From NCBI GenBank assembly GCA_963613665.1, contig CAVEAL010000009.1, forward strand, positions 22,159 to 86,158: 64,000 bases of DNA, in the 5' to 3' direction. The notes below the pieces were generated by a model. It was not told the origin of the DNA, made no database searches, and worked only from the letters and a program-made list of their open reading frames with translations. Shown here in pieces: positions 10,998 to 20,097 of this stretch (its first letter is position 1; each line of letters opens with the position of its first letter). The translations under genes were made by a program, and so were the position numbers. This DNA is from F23-B02 sp963613665 (GTDB taxonomy: Bacteria > Bacillota > Clostridia > Oscillospirales > Oscillospiraceae).

Positions 10998-11972
10998 TTA
11001 TGCGGCGGTGTCAACGGTGATGCCCTTCTCGGCAAAGTACTTTGCAGCGCCGGGATGATAGGGAATATCGCTGATGGAGGACGCGAACTCGAGGCTCAGC
11101 TCGGACTTCTTCGCGTGACCGATATCATTGATATTGTCGAAGATTGCGGACACGAAGTTGTAGATGGCTGCGTCGGAAACGTCGTTCCTTGCGATGACGA
11201 CGGCTGCGACGGCGACGGTGGTGATATCCTCGGGAGTATTGTAAACGTCCTTGGAGATGGTGTACTCCTTGTAGTAGGGGCAGTTCTTTATGAGGTTTGC
11301 CATGTGCTCGCTGTCGATGGAGACGAGGTAGACCTGCCTGCCGGTGCCGAGGTCCTGAACGGCGGGAGTGGGAGCGCCGGCGACGACGAATGCCGCGTCG
11401 ATCTTGCCGTCCTTGAGGCTGTCTGCCGAGTCGCCGAAGTTGAGGTACTCAGCCTTTATATCGCTCTCGGAAAGGCCGTACTCGCCGAGAACGTCAAGTG
11501 CGTTGAAGTAAACGCCCGAGCCCTTTGCGCCGATGGAAACGGTCTTGCCCTTGAGATCGGCAACGGACTTGATGCTCGAGTCGAGGGTTACAATCTGGAC
11601 CTGCTCCATGTACAGAGCGGCGACGACGGAGAAGTCGGTGACCTTCTCGGTGAAGAGCTTTTCGCCGTTGTAGGCATAGCTCATAACGTCGGACTGCACG
11701 AAGCCGAGCTGAGCGTTGCCGGCGGCGATATCCTCGACGTTTGCCTGCGAACCGGAGCTCGTAAGAGCGGTGACGCTCGTGGAGGTCTTATCGGAGACCT
11801 GCTGAGCCAGAACGGTGCCGAAGCCGTAGTAGGTGCCCTGGTCGCCGCCGGTGACGAAGTCGAGGCTGACCTTGCCCTCGTCCTTTGCGGTGTCGTCGCC
11901 GCTGTCGCTGCCGCAGGCACACAGGGCGAAGACCATCATAACAGCCAGAAGCATAGCTATTATTCTTTTCAT
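10998..11972 (-). CDS. TAXI-family TRAP transporter solute-binding lipoprotein
   Basis: The 324-residue protein starts with a lipoprotein signal (MKRIIAMLLAVMMVFALCAC, lipobox LCAC) and continues as a periplasmic-binding-like fold with GGDQGTYYGFG near 38, typical of TAXI proteins (TRAP-associated extracytoplasmic immunogenic). It captures the solute for the fused permease downstream. Its ribosome site AGGAGG lies 9 nt upstream, and a strong sigma-A promoter sits at 12046-12074. Confidence 0.94.
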   Translation of the reverse strand: MKRIIAMLLAVMMVFALCACGSDSGDDTAKDEGKVSLDFVTGGDQGTYYGFGTVLAQQVSDKTSTSVTALTSSGSQANVEDIAAGNAQLGFVQSDVMSYAYNGEKLFTEKVTDFSVVAALYMEQVQIVTLDSSIKSVADLKGKTVSIGAKGSGVYFNALDVLGEYGLSESDIKAEYLNFGDSADSLKDGKIDAAFVVAGAPTPAVQDLGTGRQVYLVSIDSEHMANLIKNCPYYKEYTISKDVYNTPEDITTVAVAAVVIARNDVSDAAIYNFVSAIFDNINDIGHAKKSELSLEFASSISDIPYHPGAAKYFAEKGITVDTAA

Positions 11973-12045
11973 GTTTCTTTTCCTCCTGTTTGTTGTGAAT
12001 TTTGCGTTTTGAATAATGTTATCCGAAAAAATTCATTACTCATGC

Positions 12046-12074
12046 ATTATACACCCTTGTGCGGGGCTTTTCAA
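12046..12074 (-). promoter_or_regulatory. Sigma-A promoter of the TAXI/TRAP operon
   Basis: On the minus strand TTGAAA (12074-12069), a 17-bp spacer and a perfect TATAAT (12051-12046). The 5' leader before the start codon is about 65 nt. Confidence 0.85.
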
Positions 12075-12318
12075 GCCCAAAAATGAAACTTGTGCATTCG
12101 GAATTTGCAAATAATTTAGCATGTTAGTTTGTTTTCGTCCCGTTTTTGCCCACTTTTGCAATATCTGCCGTCGATTTTGCAATTTCGGACTATATATAGG
12201 TGCAGAAATTCCGGTTCGCTCCGTGCATTTTTATGCGCGGATAATGCATTTTCGGCATTGTGCCCTGTTTTGCACCGCGCTTCTTGTGACTTTTTTACAT
12301 GGCTTTTGAAGAAAAGTC

Positions 12319-12347
12319 TTGCATATTGCCGCCGCGCATGTTATATT
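12319..12347 (+). promoter_or_regulatory. Sigma-A promoter of the hom-lysC-asd operon
   Basis: TTGCAT (12319-12324), 17 bp, TATATT (12342-12347), about 58 bp before the hom start. I saw no T-box or lysine riboswitch in the short leader. The region 12080-12318 upstream shows nothing else I can name. Confidence 0.7.
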
Positions 12348-12404
12348 GTTCTCACGTCAAAAACAAATGTTTTTGAGAGAAAGACACACAAAGGCGGTAA
12401 GGAT

Positions 12405-13547
12405 ATGAAGATTGCACTTTTGGGCTGCGGAGTAGTCGGCGGCGGAGTTCTCGAGATAGCGGACAAGCGCGCGGATATTTCGGTGAAATACGTTCTTGTC
12501 AGGCGCGATAAGCCCGAGCTCGGCGAAAGAGCCGTGAAGGATATAGGAATTATTTTGAACGACGAAGAGGTAGACACCGTCGTCGAGGTCATGGGCGGTC
12601 TGTCTCCCGCGCTTGAATACGTTTCGGCGGCGCTGCGCGCAGGGAAAAACGTCGTGACGGCAAACAAGCACCTTGCCGCACATTATTATAAGGAGCTGGT
12701 TGAGCTGGCGGCCGAGAAGGGCGTCGCTTTCCGCTGCACACCTGCCGTCGGCGGAGGTATTCCGTGGCTGGTGAACCTCGAGCGGGTAAAGAGGCTCGAT
12801 GCCGTCCAGTCGTTCTGCGGCATTATGAACGGAACGACAAACTTCATCCTCGACGCCATGCACACAAACGGCTCGGACTTTTCCGAGGTGCTTGCCGAGG
12901 CGCAGAGGCTCGGCTATGCCGAGGCCGACCCCTCGGCCGATATCGACGGTCTGGATATCCAGCGCAAGGCGGTCATCTCCGCGAATGTAGCCTTTGACGC
13001 CTGCCTATCCGAGGACGACGTGCCGGTGTTCGGCATCCGCAGCATACTCGCCTGCGATATTGCCGCCGCCGAGAGCCGCGAGCGCATCTGCAAGATGCTC
13101 GCCTTCGGCGAAAAGAGCGCATCGGGCTCGGTCAGCTGCTATGTTGAGCCATGCTTCGTGCCCGTGGGCGAGCTCGAGGCCGCGGTCTCGACAAACCGCA
13201 ACGTCATCTCCTTCGTCACCGAGCTCACCGGCAAGGAGAGCTTCTACGGTCAGGGCGCGGGGCGCTATCCCACCGCGTACAACGCGGTAGCCGACTGCAT
13301 GGATATAATGGGCGGCGTGAAAGAGTTTTACACCTCGCTCGTGCGCGACGTGCCGGTCGACAACGGCGCAGCATCGCACCGCTACTATGTGCGCTTTTCC
13401 GGCAGCGACGGGTTCCTCGCCTCGGTCGAGAGCGAAAAGTGCGGCGACGGCATCATAACGATGCCCGTTCCCGTTGCGAAAATGCACGAATGGGCAGCAA
13501 AGGCAAAGGAGGCAGACCCCGGAGTGTTCATAGCCGGGCTCATATAA
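12405..13547 (+). CDS. hom: Homoserine dehydrogenase
   Basis: It reduces aspartate semialdehyde to homoserine in threonine and methionine synthesis. The 380-residue protein begins MKIALLGCGVVGGGV (NAD(P)-binding GxGxxG), has VVTANKHLAAH and FCGIMNGTTNFIL (near 145), and AQRLGYAEADPSADIDGLD (near 170), all classic for the family. It lacks the C-terminal ACT regulatory domain of the longer (about 430 aa) enzymes. The ATG at 12405 follows GGTAAGGAT. It leads an operon with lysC and asd. Confidence 0.95.
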   Translation: MKIALLGCGVVGGGVLEIADKRADISVKYVLVRRDKPELGERAVKDIGIILNDEEVDTVVEVMGGLSPALEYVSAALRAGKNVVTANKHLAAHYYKELVELAAEKGVAFRCTPAVGGGIPWLVNLERVKRLDAVQSFCGIMNGTTNFILDAMHTNGSDFSEVLAEAQRLGYAEADPSADIDGLDIQRKAVISANVAFDACLSEDDVPVFGIRSILACDIAAAESRERICKMLAFGEKSASGSVSCYVEPCFVPVGELEAAVSTNRNVISFVTELTGKESFYGQGAGRYPTAYNAVADCMDIMGGVKEFYTSLVRDVPVDNGAASHRYYVRFSGSDGFLASVESEKCGDGIITMPVPVAKMHEWAAKAKEADPGVFIAGLI

Positions 13548-13551
13548 TATA

Positions 13552-14865
13552 ATGTTGAAGGTAGCAAAATTCGGCGGCTCGTCCATGGCGGACGCCGGAC
13601 AGTTCAGAAAAGTAAGATCCATCATTGAAGCGGACCCCGCGCGAAAGGTCCTCGTCGTCTCCGCCGCGGGAAAAAGGTACGGCGACGATCACAAGCTGAC
13701 CGACCTGCTGTATCTCTGCCATGCGCACAAAAAATACGGCGTGAGCTGCGATCCCGTGTTTGAAATGATAGCCGAGCGCTACCGCGGGATATGCGCGGAG
13801 CTCGGGCTGGGCGTGGATATCGACGCGCTGCTCAAGGCACTGCGCGAGGAGATCGAGACCGGCATATCCAAGGATAAGCTCGTCTCGCGCGGCGAATATT
13901 TCTCGGCGCTTTTGATGGCCGATTACCTCGGCTACGACTTCCTCGACGCGGAGCTGTGGCTGCATTTTTCCTTTGACGGCACGATCGACAAGGAGCGCTC
14001 CTACGCGGAGCTCGAGCGTCTCGCCGCCGGACGCAGGGTCGTCATACCGGGCTTTTACGGCAGCATGCCCGACGGCAGCATAAGAGTTCTCTCACGCGGC
14101 GGCAGCGACGTGACCGGCGCCCTTGCGGCGGCAGCTCTGGATGCGGACGTGTACGAAAACTGGACGGATGTTTCCGGCATACTAATGGCCGACCCCCGCA
14201 TCGTCGATGACCCCGACGCGATAGAACGCATCACCTACAACGAGCTGCGCGAGCTCAGCTACATGGGCGCGCAGGTGCTGCACGAGGGTGCGGTGTTCCC
14301 CGTCCGGGAGAAGAACATTCCGCTGAATATCCGCAATACAAACGCCCCCGACCACCCCGGAACGCTCATCATGGAGCGCTTCCCCGACGAGCAGGTCAGC
14401 GACCGCTTCATAACCGGCATCGCAGGGCGCAAGAATTTTTCGATAATCACCGTGTCCAAGGCCGGGATGAGCTCGCAGATGGGCTCGCTGCGGCAGATGC
14501 TGGAGGTCTTTGAAAAGCACGGCGTGTGCGTGGAGTACACTCCCTCGGGCATCGACAGTGTTTCCTTCGTCGTGTCGGCCGACAAGGCAAAGGACCGCAT
14601 CTACTCCATCGTCGGCGAGATACGCGACAGTCTCAGCCCCGACAACATCCAGATCACCGGCGGCATATCCGTCGTCGCGGCGGTCGGCCGTCAGATGGCC
14701 TTCCAGCCCGGCACCTCGGGGCGCATCTTCGCCGCACTCGGCAAGGCCGGCATCAACATCCGCATGATATCGCAGGGTCCGGACGAGCTGAACATCATCG
14801 TCGGCGTAAATAACGATGATTTTGAAAGCTGCGTGCGCGTACTATATAACAGTTTCGTAAAGTGA
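13552..14865 (+). CDS. lysC: Aspartate kinase
   Basis: It phosphorylates aspartate, the first step to lysine, threonine and methionine. The 437-residue protein begins MLKVAKFGGSSMA, the ATP-binding start of the family, has RGGSDVTGALAA near 182 and paired C-terminal ACT domains (about 285-437; GMSSQMGSLRQML and GKAGINIRMISQG), so feedback control by an amino acid is expected. It starts 4 nt after the hom stop without a strong ribosome site, suggesting translational coupling. Confidence 0.95.
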   Translation: MLKVAKFGGSSMADAGQFRKVRSIIEADPARKVLVVSAAGKRYGDDHKLTDLLYLCHAHKKYGVSCDPVFEMIAERYRGICAELGLGVDIDALLKALREEIETGISKDKLVSRGEYFSALLMADYLGYDFLDAELWLHFSFDGTIDKERSYAELERLAAGRRVVIPGFYGSMPDGSIRVLSRGGSDVTGALAAAALDADVYENWTDVSGILMADPRIVDDPDAIERITYNELRELSYMGAQVLHEGAVFPVREKNIPLNIRNTNAPDHPGTLIMERFPDEQVSDRFITGIAGRKNFSIITVSKAGMSSQMGSLRQMLEVFEKHGVCVEYTPSGIDSVSFVVSADKAKDRIYSIVGEIRDSLSPDNIQITGGISVVAAVGRQMAFQPGTSGRIFAALGKAGINIRMISQGPDELNIIVGVNNDDFESCVRVLYNSFVK

Positions 14866-14875
14866 GGTAAATACA

Positions 14876-15871
14876 ATGAAAAAATACAACGTTGGCATAC
14901 TCGGCGCAACGGGCGCCGTAGGTCAGGAAATGATGAAGATACTCGCAGAGCGCAGCTTCCCCGTCGGTGAGCTCAGACTTCTGGCGAGCAGAAATTCCGC
15001 AGGCAAGGTCATAGACGGTCACACGGTCGTCGAGGCGTGCAGAGAAAACTTCGAGGGTCTCGATATCATCCTCGGCGCCGCCGAAAACGACATTGCAGAG
15101 CGCTTTGTCGAGGATATAAAGGCATCGGGCGCGGTGTTTATCGACAACTCCAGCGCCTTCCGCCTCTGCCCCGACGTGCCCCTCGTCGTGCCCGAGATAA
15201 ACCCCGAGGACGTCAAAAAACACAAGGGCGTTATCTCAAACCCCAACTGCACCACAGTCATCTCCTGCACCGCCGTCAACGCGCTCAACGCGGTCTCGCC
15301 CATCGAGAGCATGGTCGTCTCGTCCTATCAGGCGGTATCCGGCGCGGGCGCGGCGGGTCCGAAGGAGCTCTTCGGCGAAGTCGAGGCCCTTGCAAAGGGC
15401 GAGAGTTTCGAGCCGAAGGTCTTTGCCTATCAGATAGCCTACAACGTCATTCCGCAGATCGGCGGCGAGCAGTTTGCCGGATACACCTCCGAAGAGATGA
15501 AGCTTCAGAACGAAGGCCGCCGCATCATGCATCTGCCGGAGCTCAAGGTCAGCTGCACCTGCGTGCGCGTGCCCGTCGTGCGCAGCCACAGCGTCTCGAT
15601 ATGCCTGAAAACCAAGGAGAAGATCTCCGTCGAGCGCGCACGCGAGGTCATCGCCGCCGCGCCCGGCGTCAAGCTTGTTGACGACCTCGGCGCCCTGCAA
15701 TATCCCATGCCGCTGGATACCTCGGATCAGGATCTCGTTTTCGTCGGACGCATCCGCGAGGACCTCACCGACGAGCGCGGCCTGAATATCTGGTGCTGCG
15801 GCGATCAGGTCCGCAAGGGCGCCGCCACCAACGCCGTCCAGATCGCCGAGCTTTTAGCGGCGCTTTATTAG
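14876..15871 (+). CDS. asd: Aspartate-semialdehyde dehydrogenase
   Basis: It reduces aspartyl phosphate to aspartate semialdehyde, completing the route shared by lysC and hom. The 331-residue protein has the N-terminal GATGAVGQEM nucleotide loop and SNPNCTTV with the catalytic Cys at about residue 125, plus the VSGAGAAG motif. GTGAGGT serves as ribosome site 10 nt after the lysC stop. The stop TAG is the first part of repeat copy C (TAGAGGCGCATT). Confidence 0.95.
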   Translation: MKKYNVGILGATGAVGQEMMKILAERSFPVGELRLLASRNSAGKVIDGHTVVEACRENFEGLDIILGAAENDIAERFVEDIKASGAVFIDNSSAFRLCPDVPLVVPEINPEDVKKHKGVISNPNCTTVISCTAVNALNAVSPIESMVVSSYQAVSGAGAAGPKELFGEVEALAKGESFEPKVFAYQIAYNVIPQIGGEQFAGYTSEEMKLQNEGRRIMHLPELKVSCTCVRVPVVRSHSVSICLKTKEKISVERAREVIAAAPGVKLVDDLGALQYPMPLDTSDQDLVFVGRIREDLTDERGLNIWCCGDQVRKGAATNAVQIAELLAALY

Positions 15872-16468
15872 AGGCGCATTCGGGCTGTACTTATACGCTT
15901 ATTGCGTCAGCCCGGTATCGAAACATTGGAGGAAACTACGGCGTTTCGCACCCCGTGAGATTGTGCCGATTTAGTGCAAAATTTTGTCTGCGCCCGTGTC
16001 TTCCCCTTGAGGGGAAGCTGTCAGCCGAAGGCTGACTGAAGAGGTGTAAAAAAACCGAAGCTATGAAAAAAGACAGTGCAGATCATAGTCTGCACTGTCT
16101 TTTTGATATCTGATATTAAATTTGATAACACCTCATCCGGCTCGCTTGCTCGCTATCCACCTTCCACTCAAGGGAAAGGCTTTTTGGAGGCGCTGCCGCG
16201 CAATACCTATACGTTTTTGCGGTGTCCCCGACCGGAAGCTGCGGCAAAAACCGTGACAGGGGGGAAGGCAAGATGCTTAACATTACTGCGTACTTGCATT
16301 ACGCGAAACATTTTTGCTTCCTCCGTTGTTTCGATACCGGGCACCCGCAATAAACGTATAGATACGGTTTCAAATCGCCTCAAAAAAGCGCGAAATGCTT
16401 TTGTTTATTCCACTGTTTCGATACCGGGCACCCGCAACAAACGTATAGGCAGGGAGTTAGTGCGCCGC
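15871..16468. repeat. Intergenic repeat element copy C (inverted arrangement)
   Basis: It starts exactly in the asd stop codon. The left part reads GAGGCGCATT...CTTATACG forward and the right part carries the same units in reverse orientation, ending near GTGCGCCGC, so the whole is a 598 bp element with long inverted ends. It holds the terminator-like hairpin at 16066-16104 and hairpins CTTCCCCTTGAGGGGAAG and CTGTCAGCCGAAGGCTGAC. Confidence 0.85.
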
Positions 16469-16473
16469 TAAAA

Positions 16474-17307
16474 CTACTTGCGGCGGTGGGCCTGGATGCG
16501 TTCGAAGGCGGAGCGGTACTCGGTCTGGCGCAGGCGCGGGAAGGCCTTGAGCAGATGGCTGTGAACGATGTTGCGCTCCTCGAGCAGACTCTTGAGCCTT
16601 GCGCGCAGCTGAGCCGCGTCCTGCTGAGCGTCGTCGCGGCGCTCCCTGAGCCGCTCGCGCAGCTCGGCGGCATCCTGCTGTGCGTCCTCACGGCGCTCCT
16701 GCACCTTGAGCGTGCCGTCGGTCAGGCCGTCGCCGATGCCGTAGGACACGCGTTCAAGCGCCTTTGCGACCTCGTCGATGGCACGCATGTGCGCATCAAG
16801 CTTGAGCGCGTTGAAGCCGGTGATACCGAGATCGGCGAGGAACATCGCAGAGAATATGCACAGCAGCACATTGCCATGCGTTCGCGGTATCGCCTCGATG
16901 AGGTACACGAGCTTCATCGCCATCGGGTGGAAAATGTACATGATGCAGATGCAGCCCACGCCCCACAGCAGCGAGAATTTAAGGCAGACATAGCCGCCGA
17001 TGTTGAAGGCGTTGTCGCTGTAGTCCCACAGGCGCGTATGCATGAATTTTTCCGCCGCCCAGCCGACGATCAGCTCGAACACCGAGCATATGACCGCACT
17101 GCCGATGTACACCAGAAGCACGTTGTCCTTTATCGGCGTGAGCGCCAGTATCACCGCGATGAGGCCGTAGCCGTAGATCGGGCAGATCGGTCCGATCAGA
17201 AAGCCGCGGTTTATGAACACACCCTTGTTCGCCGCGTGGAATATGACCTCCACGCACCAGCCGGCAAAGCCGTATATGAAAAATAACCAGAGTAATTCCT
17301 TGACCAT
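16474..17307 (-). CDS. Putative ABC transporter permease-like membrane protein (CmpB-like, PF06541 type) with coiled-coil tail
   Basis: The 277-residue protein opens MVKELLWLFFIYGFAGWCVEV and has about five hydrophobic segments up to residue 180, matching the conserved Firmicutes membrane family annotated as ABC_trans_CmpB. The last 90 residues are a charged coiled coil with an internal repeat (ERREDAQQDAAELRERL and ERRDDAQQDAAQLRARL). The role of the family is not established and no ATPase gene lies next to it. AAAGGATG precedes the ATG. Repeats C and D flank both ends. Confidence 0.75.
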   Translation of the reverse strand: MVKELLWLFFIYGFAGWCVEVIFHAANKGVFINRGFLIGPICPIYGYGLIAVILALTPIKDNVLLVYIGSAVICSVFELIVGWAAEKFMHTRLWDYSDNAFNIGGYVCLKFSLLWGVGCICIMYIFHPMAMKLVYLIEAIPRTHGNVLLCIFSAMFLADLGITGFNALKLDAHMRAIDEVAKALERVSYGIGDGLTDGTLKVQERREDAQQDAAELRERLRERRDDAQQDAAQLRARLKSLLEERNIVHSHLLKAFPRLRQTEYRSAFERIQAHRRK

Positions 17308-17327
17308 TGTATAACATCCTTTTTTTA

Positions 17328-17573
17328 CGGCGCATTTTTAGAGGCGCATTTTTAGAGGCGCTTTGAGGCTGTACCAATACGCATACTGCCGGTGCCCGGT
17401 ATCGAAACGTCGGTATAAACCATAGCGTTTCGCGCCCCGCGAGATTGTGCTGATTTAGTGCAAATTTCCGTCTGCATCCCTTGTCTTTTTCTTGAGGGGA
17501 AGGCGTTCTTATTTTTCCGGCAATATCGATGCCGCAGCTGTAAGCTCCGTATAGGCACAGCCTTAATGCGCCT
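17328..17573. repeat. Intergenic repeat element copy D with terminal inverted repeats
   Basis: A 246 bp copy. It begins with three short GGCGCATTTTTAGA-type units. The 26 bp left end at 17356-17381 matches the reverse complement of the right end (17548-17573) at 22 of 26 positions. Between them lie CCGGTATCGAAACG and TTTAGTGCAAA blocks, but no terminator hairpin. It ends 6 nt from the plsY stop. Confidence 0.85.
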
Positions 17574-17578
17574 GAAAA

Positions 17579-18235
17579 TCAATCCTCTTCCAAAAAACCG
17601 ATGCGGTCGAGCTCGCCGTCGCGGTCCCAGAGGAAATCGAGCTTGAGCTCCTTGCCCTCCTTTATGCGGCGCAGGTTCTCAACGTGCTTGGAGAGCATGG
17701 GCAGGGTAACGAGCCCGAGGATGGCGGCAGCGCGCCAGTCGCCGCGCTCGATGCCGTGATAGACGGGGTAAAACACCGCACCGGTGATCGGCACAAGGCA
17801 GAGGTAGCGCGTCGCCATGAGCAGTATCGACTCGAGAAACAGCGTTGCGAGAAAATCGTTCACGCCGAAGGCGAGGATCACGCCGCCGAGGCAGGCAAGC
17901 CCCTTGCCGCCGCGAAAACGCATCAGCGCCGGGTACATATGTCCGAGGATGCATGCCGTTCCGGCCGCTTCACCGGCGAGGCTGCTGTGCGGAAACAGCC
18001 TGCGCGCAAGCCCCACGCTCACCGCGGCCTTGCTGATATCAAAGCACATGACGAATGCGCCGGCCTTCTTGCCCTCGAGTATCATAAGATTGGTCGCTCC
18101 GGCATTGCCCGAGCCCTTCTTGCGTATATCGTAGCCCCTGCGCAGGCCCATGACATAGGCGGGGTTTATGTTGCCGATCGCGTAGCCCAGACCGGCGGCC
18201 GCAAGCGCGGCGGAAAGAGGCCTGTTTATCTTCAT
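17579..18235 (-). CDS. plsY: Glycerol-3-phosphate acyltransferase PlsY
   Basis: PlsY moves an acyl group from acyl-phosphate to glycerol-3-phosphate, the first step of phospholipid synthesis in Gram-positives. The 218-residue protein has several membrane segments and the conserved loops KGSGNAGATN (near 38), GHMYPALMRFRGGKG (near 100-115) and a VYHGIERGD region. I use the ATG at 18235, which overlaps the stop of the upstream HAD gene as ATGA and has GGCGGAAAA before it; the longer frame inside the HAD gene is unlikely. Confidence 0.9.
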   Translation of the reverse strand: MKINRPLSAALAAAGLGYAIGNINPAYVMGLRRGYDIRKKGSGNAGATNLMILEGKKAGAFVMCFDISKAAVSVGLARRLFPHSSLAGEAAGTACILGHMYPALMRFRGGKGLACLGGVILAFGVNDFLATLFLESILLMATRYLCLVPITGAVFYPVYHGIERGDWRAAAILGLVTLPMLSKHVENLRRIKEGKELKLDFLWDRDGELDRIGFLEED

Positions 18236-18885
18236 TTTTCCGCCTCCGTCAGTATTCCGAGAAGTTCGGTGGTATCGTCGGCTATCGGGCAGCCGAAGCG
18301 CTCGAGCGTTTCGCGGCTGCGGAAGCCCCATGATACGAGCACGCAGTCACAGCCGGAGTTTGCGGCGGTCTGTCCGTCAACGTCCGAGTCGCCGATGTAC
18401 ACAGCGTCCTCCGCCGTGCAGCCGAGGCTGCGCAGCGTTTCAAAAACGCTGTCGGGAGCGGGCTTTTTGCGCACGGACTCGCGCTCGCCGACGACGCTGT
18501 CGAAGGTGTCGGGGAAATAGTGCGCGATGAGCGCCTTGGCCGGTGCGTCGGTCTTGTTCGACACGACGCCGAGCTTAAATCCCCGCGCCCTGAGCTCCGC
18601 GAGTGCTTCGGGTATGCCGGGGTACGGGCGCGTCAGCACCATGCAGTTTGCCGAATAGTGGCGTCTGAAGGTCTCAAATACGCGATCGAGCTGCTCGGGC
18701 GGCGTATCGGGCGGCACGGCGCGCTCGATGAGCTTCCGTATGCCGTTGCCGACAAAGCGCCGCACCTCGTCGAGACTGCGCTCGGGCAGTCCCTCGGATG
18801 AGAGCGCGAAATTCGTCGAGGCGTGCAGATCCTCAAGCGTATACAGCAGCGTTCCGTCAAGATCAAAAACAGCAAGCTTTTTCAT
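18232..18885 (-). CDS. HAD-superfamily hydrolase, phosphoglycolate phosphatase-like
   Basis: The 217-residue protein has motif I DLDGTLL at residues 8-14, motif II near VVSNKT (about 120), motif III Lys in the SVRKKPAPD stretch and motif IV YIGDSDVDGQTA. These, with a helical cap, place it among Gph/PGMB-like phosphatases; the natural substrate is unknown. The ATG has GGAGGGACGA upstream and its 3' end is coupled to plsY by a 4-nt overlap. Confidence 0.88.
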   Translation of the reverse strand: MKKLAVFDLDGTLLYTLEDLHASTNFALSSEGLPERSLDEVRRFVGNGIRKLIERAVPPDTPPEQLDRVFETFRRHYSANCMVLTRPYPGIPEALAELRARGFKLGVVSNKTDAPAKALIAHYFPDTFDSVVGERESVRKKPAPDSVFETLRSLGCTAEDAVYIGDSDVDGQTAANSGCDCVLVSWGFRSRETLERFGCPIADDTTELLGILTEAEK

Positions 18886-18950
18886 AGTCGTCCCTCCGCC
18901 CTGATTTTAATACAGCTGCGCAAAAAATTCAAGATTCTTTGCCTTGACGA

Positions 18951-18979
18951 TTGACCGCCGCGCCGGACAATGATAAAAT
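18951..18979 (+). promoter_or_regulatory. Sigma-A promoter before the 19011 gene
   Basis: TTGACC (18951-18956), 17 bp, TAAAAT (18974-18979), about 32 bp ahead of the ATG at 19011. Confidence 0.75.
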
Positions 18980-19010
18980 AATTGTCTATAAACGAAGGGA
19001 GCGATCGGCG

Positions 19011-19496
19011 ATGGAAGACAAAACTATCCTTGAAGAGCTGCTTGAGCGTGCGCCGGATGAGCGCCGGCACAAGCGGAAGATGGACGAGGCGTACCATCTG
19101 CTGACCGAGGGCATGAGCGGCGAGGCCGAGGCCCTGTTTGACGAAATACTGGCCGAGGAGCCGTTTAACCGCGATGCGCTGACCGGAAAGAAGCTCATCG
19201 AGCGCAGCCGCGCGGTCGAGAGCCGGATGGACAGCCTGACGGCGCGCGCAAGAGCCGCGCTGCCCGATGCCAAGCTCGCGGCGGAGCCGGAAAAAAGCGA
19301 AGCAAAAAAAGAAAGCACGCAGGCACACGGGCCGAGACTCGGCTTCCTGCGCTCGAAAAAGGTGAAGGCGGCGCTCATTGCGGTGTTTGCGCTGCTAGTC
19401 GCGGCCGCCGCGGCCTTCGTCGTCACGAACGACCTTGATGGCAGTCCCGACATGGCCGCAGACGCAAACCCCACATCCGTTCTTTCGGCGCATTGA
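19011..19496 (+). CDS. Hypothetical single-pass membrane protein
   Basis: I recognise no family. From the ATG at 19011 (GAAGGGAGC upstream) the 161 residues comprise an acidic, helical N-terminal part with a TPR-like pattern (AYHLLTEGMSGEAEALFDEIL, about 23-43), a charged region, then one transmembrane segment near 120-140 (AALIAVFALLVAAAAAFVV) and a short outside tail. The last codons and stop (GCG CAT TGA) come from the left end of repeat E, so the original C terminus may have been replaced by the insertion. Confidence 0.7.
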   Translation: MEDKTILEELLERAPDERRHKRKMDEAYHLLTEGMSGEAEALFDEILAEEPFNRDALTGKKLIERSRAVESRMDSLTARARAALPDAKLAAEPEKSEAKKESTQAHGPRLGFLRSKKVKAALIAVFALLVAAAAAFVVTNDLDGSPDMAADANPTSVLSAH

Positions 19497-19938
19497 CGCT
19501 GTACCTATACGTTTGTTGCGTGAACCCGGTATCGGGACGGCGGCATAAACTGCGGCGTTTCGCCTCCCGCGAGTGCACCCCTGCCTTCCTCTGTCACGGT
19601 TTTTACCGCAGCTTCCGGTCGGGACACCGCAAAAACCGTATCGATACGATGCGGCAGCCGACGGATGAGGTGTTATCAAATTTAATATCAGACGCAAAAA
19701 GACAGTGCAGAGTAAAATCTGCACTGTCTTTTTTCGTGGCTTTGGTTTTTTACACCTCTTCAGTCAGCCTTCGGCTGACAGCTTCCCATCAAGGGAGAAA
19801 CCAAGGGTGCAGGCAAAATTTTGCACTAAATCAGCACAATATCAGCACAATCTCACGGGGTGCGAAACGCCGTAGTTTCCTCCAATGTTTAGATACCGGG
19901 CTGCCGCAGTCTCCGTATAGGTACAGCCTCAATGCGCC
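19487..19938. repeat. Intergenic repeat element copy E with near-perfect terminal inverted repeats
   Basis: The 25 bp left end (19487-19511) matches the reverse complement of the right end (19914-19938) at 24 of 25 positions; both read GGCGCATTGA then CTGTACCTATACG. Inside are the ACGGTTTTT stem module, the terminator-like hairpin at 19696-19734 and an inverted TCAGTCAGCCTTCGGCTGA block. The left end supplies the stop of the gene before it and the right end abuts the stop of the small gene after it. Confidence 0.9.
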
Positions 19939-19939
19939 T

Positions 19940-20092
19940 CTAAAGCTTCACGTCGCGCTTCTGTGCGTTATAGACCTTGTTGAGCAGGGGGCGGACGCCG
20001 TAATAGAGCAGCTTGTTGTCGAGGTTGAACCAGTAGATGAGCATGCTTGCGGGAACGATGCTCAGTGCGGCGATAAGCAGTTTCTTTTTCAT
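19940..20092 (-). CDS. Small membrane protein (50 aa) at the end of the dehydratase operon
   Basis: This short gene encodes MKKKLLIAALSIVPASMLIYW followed by a basic tail ending KRDVKL. The N-terminal half is a single hydrophobic segment. Its ATG follows GGATGG, which lies over the stop of the upstream dehydratase gene (gap 5 nt), so it is probably made by translational coupling. I do not recognise the family. Its stop TAG runs directly into AGGCGCATT of repeat E. Confidence 0.65.
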   Translation of the reverse strand: MKKKLLIAALSIVPASMLIYWFNLDNKLLYYGVRPLLNKVYNAQKRDVKL

Positions 20093-20097
20093 ATCCG

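Noticed and set aside
12348..12404. T-box or lysine riboswitch before hom-lysC-asd
   Set aside because: The leader is under 60 nt and shows no T-box sequence or lysine-aptamer-like structure.
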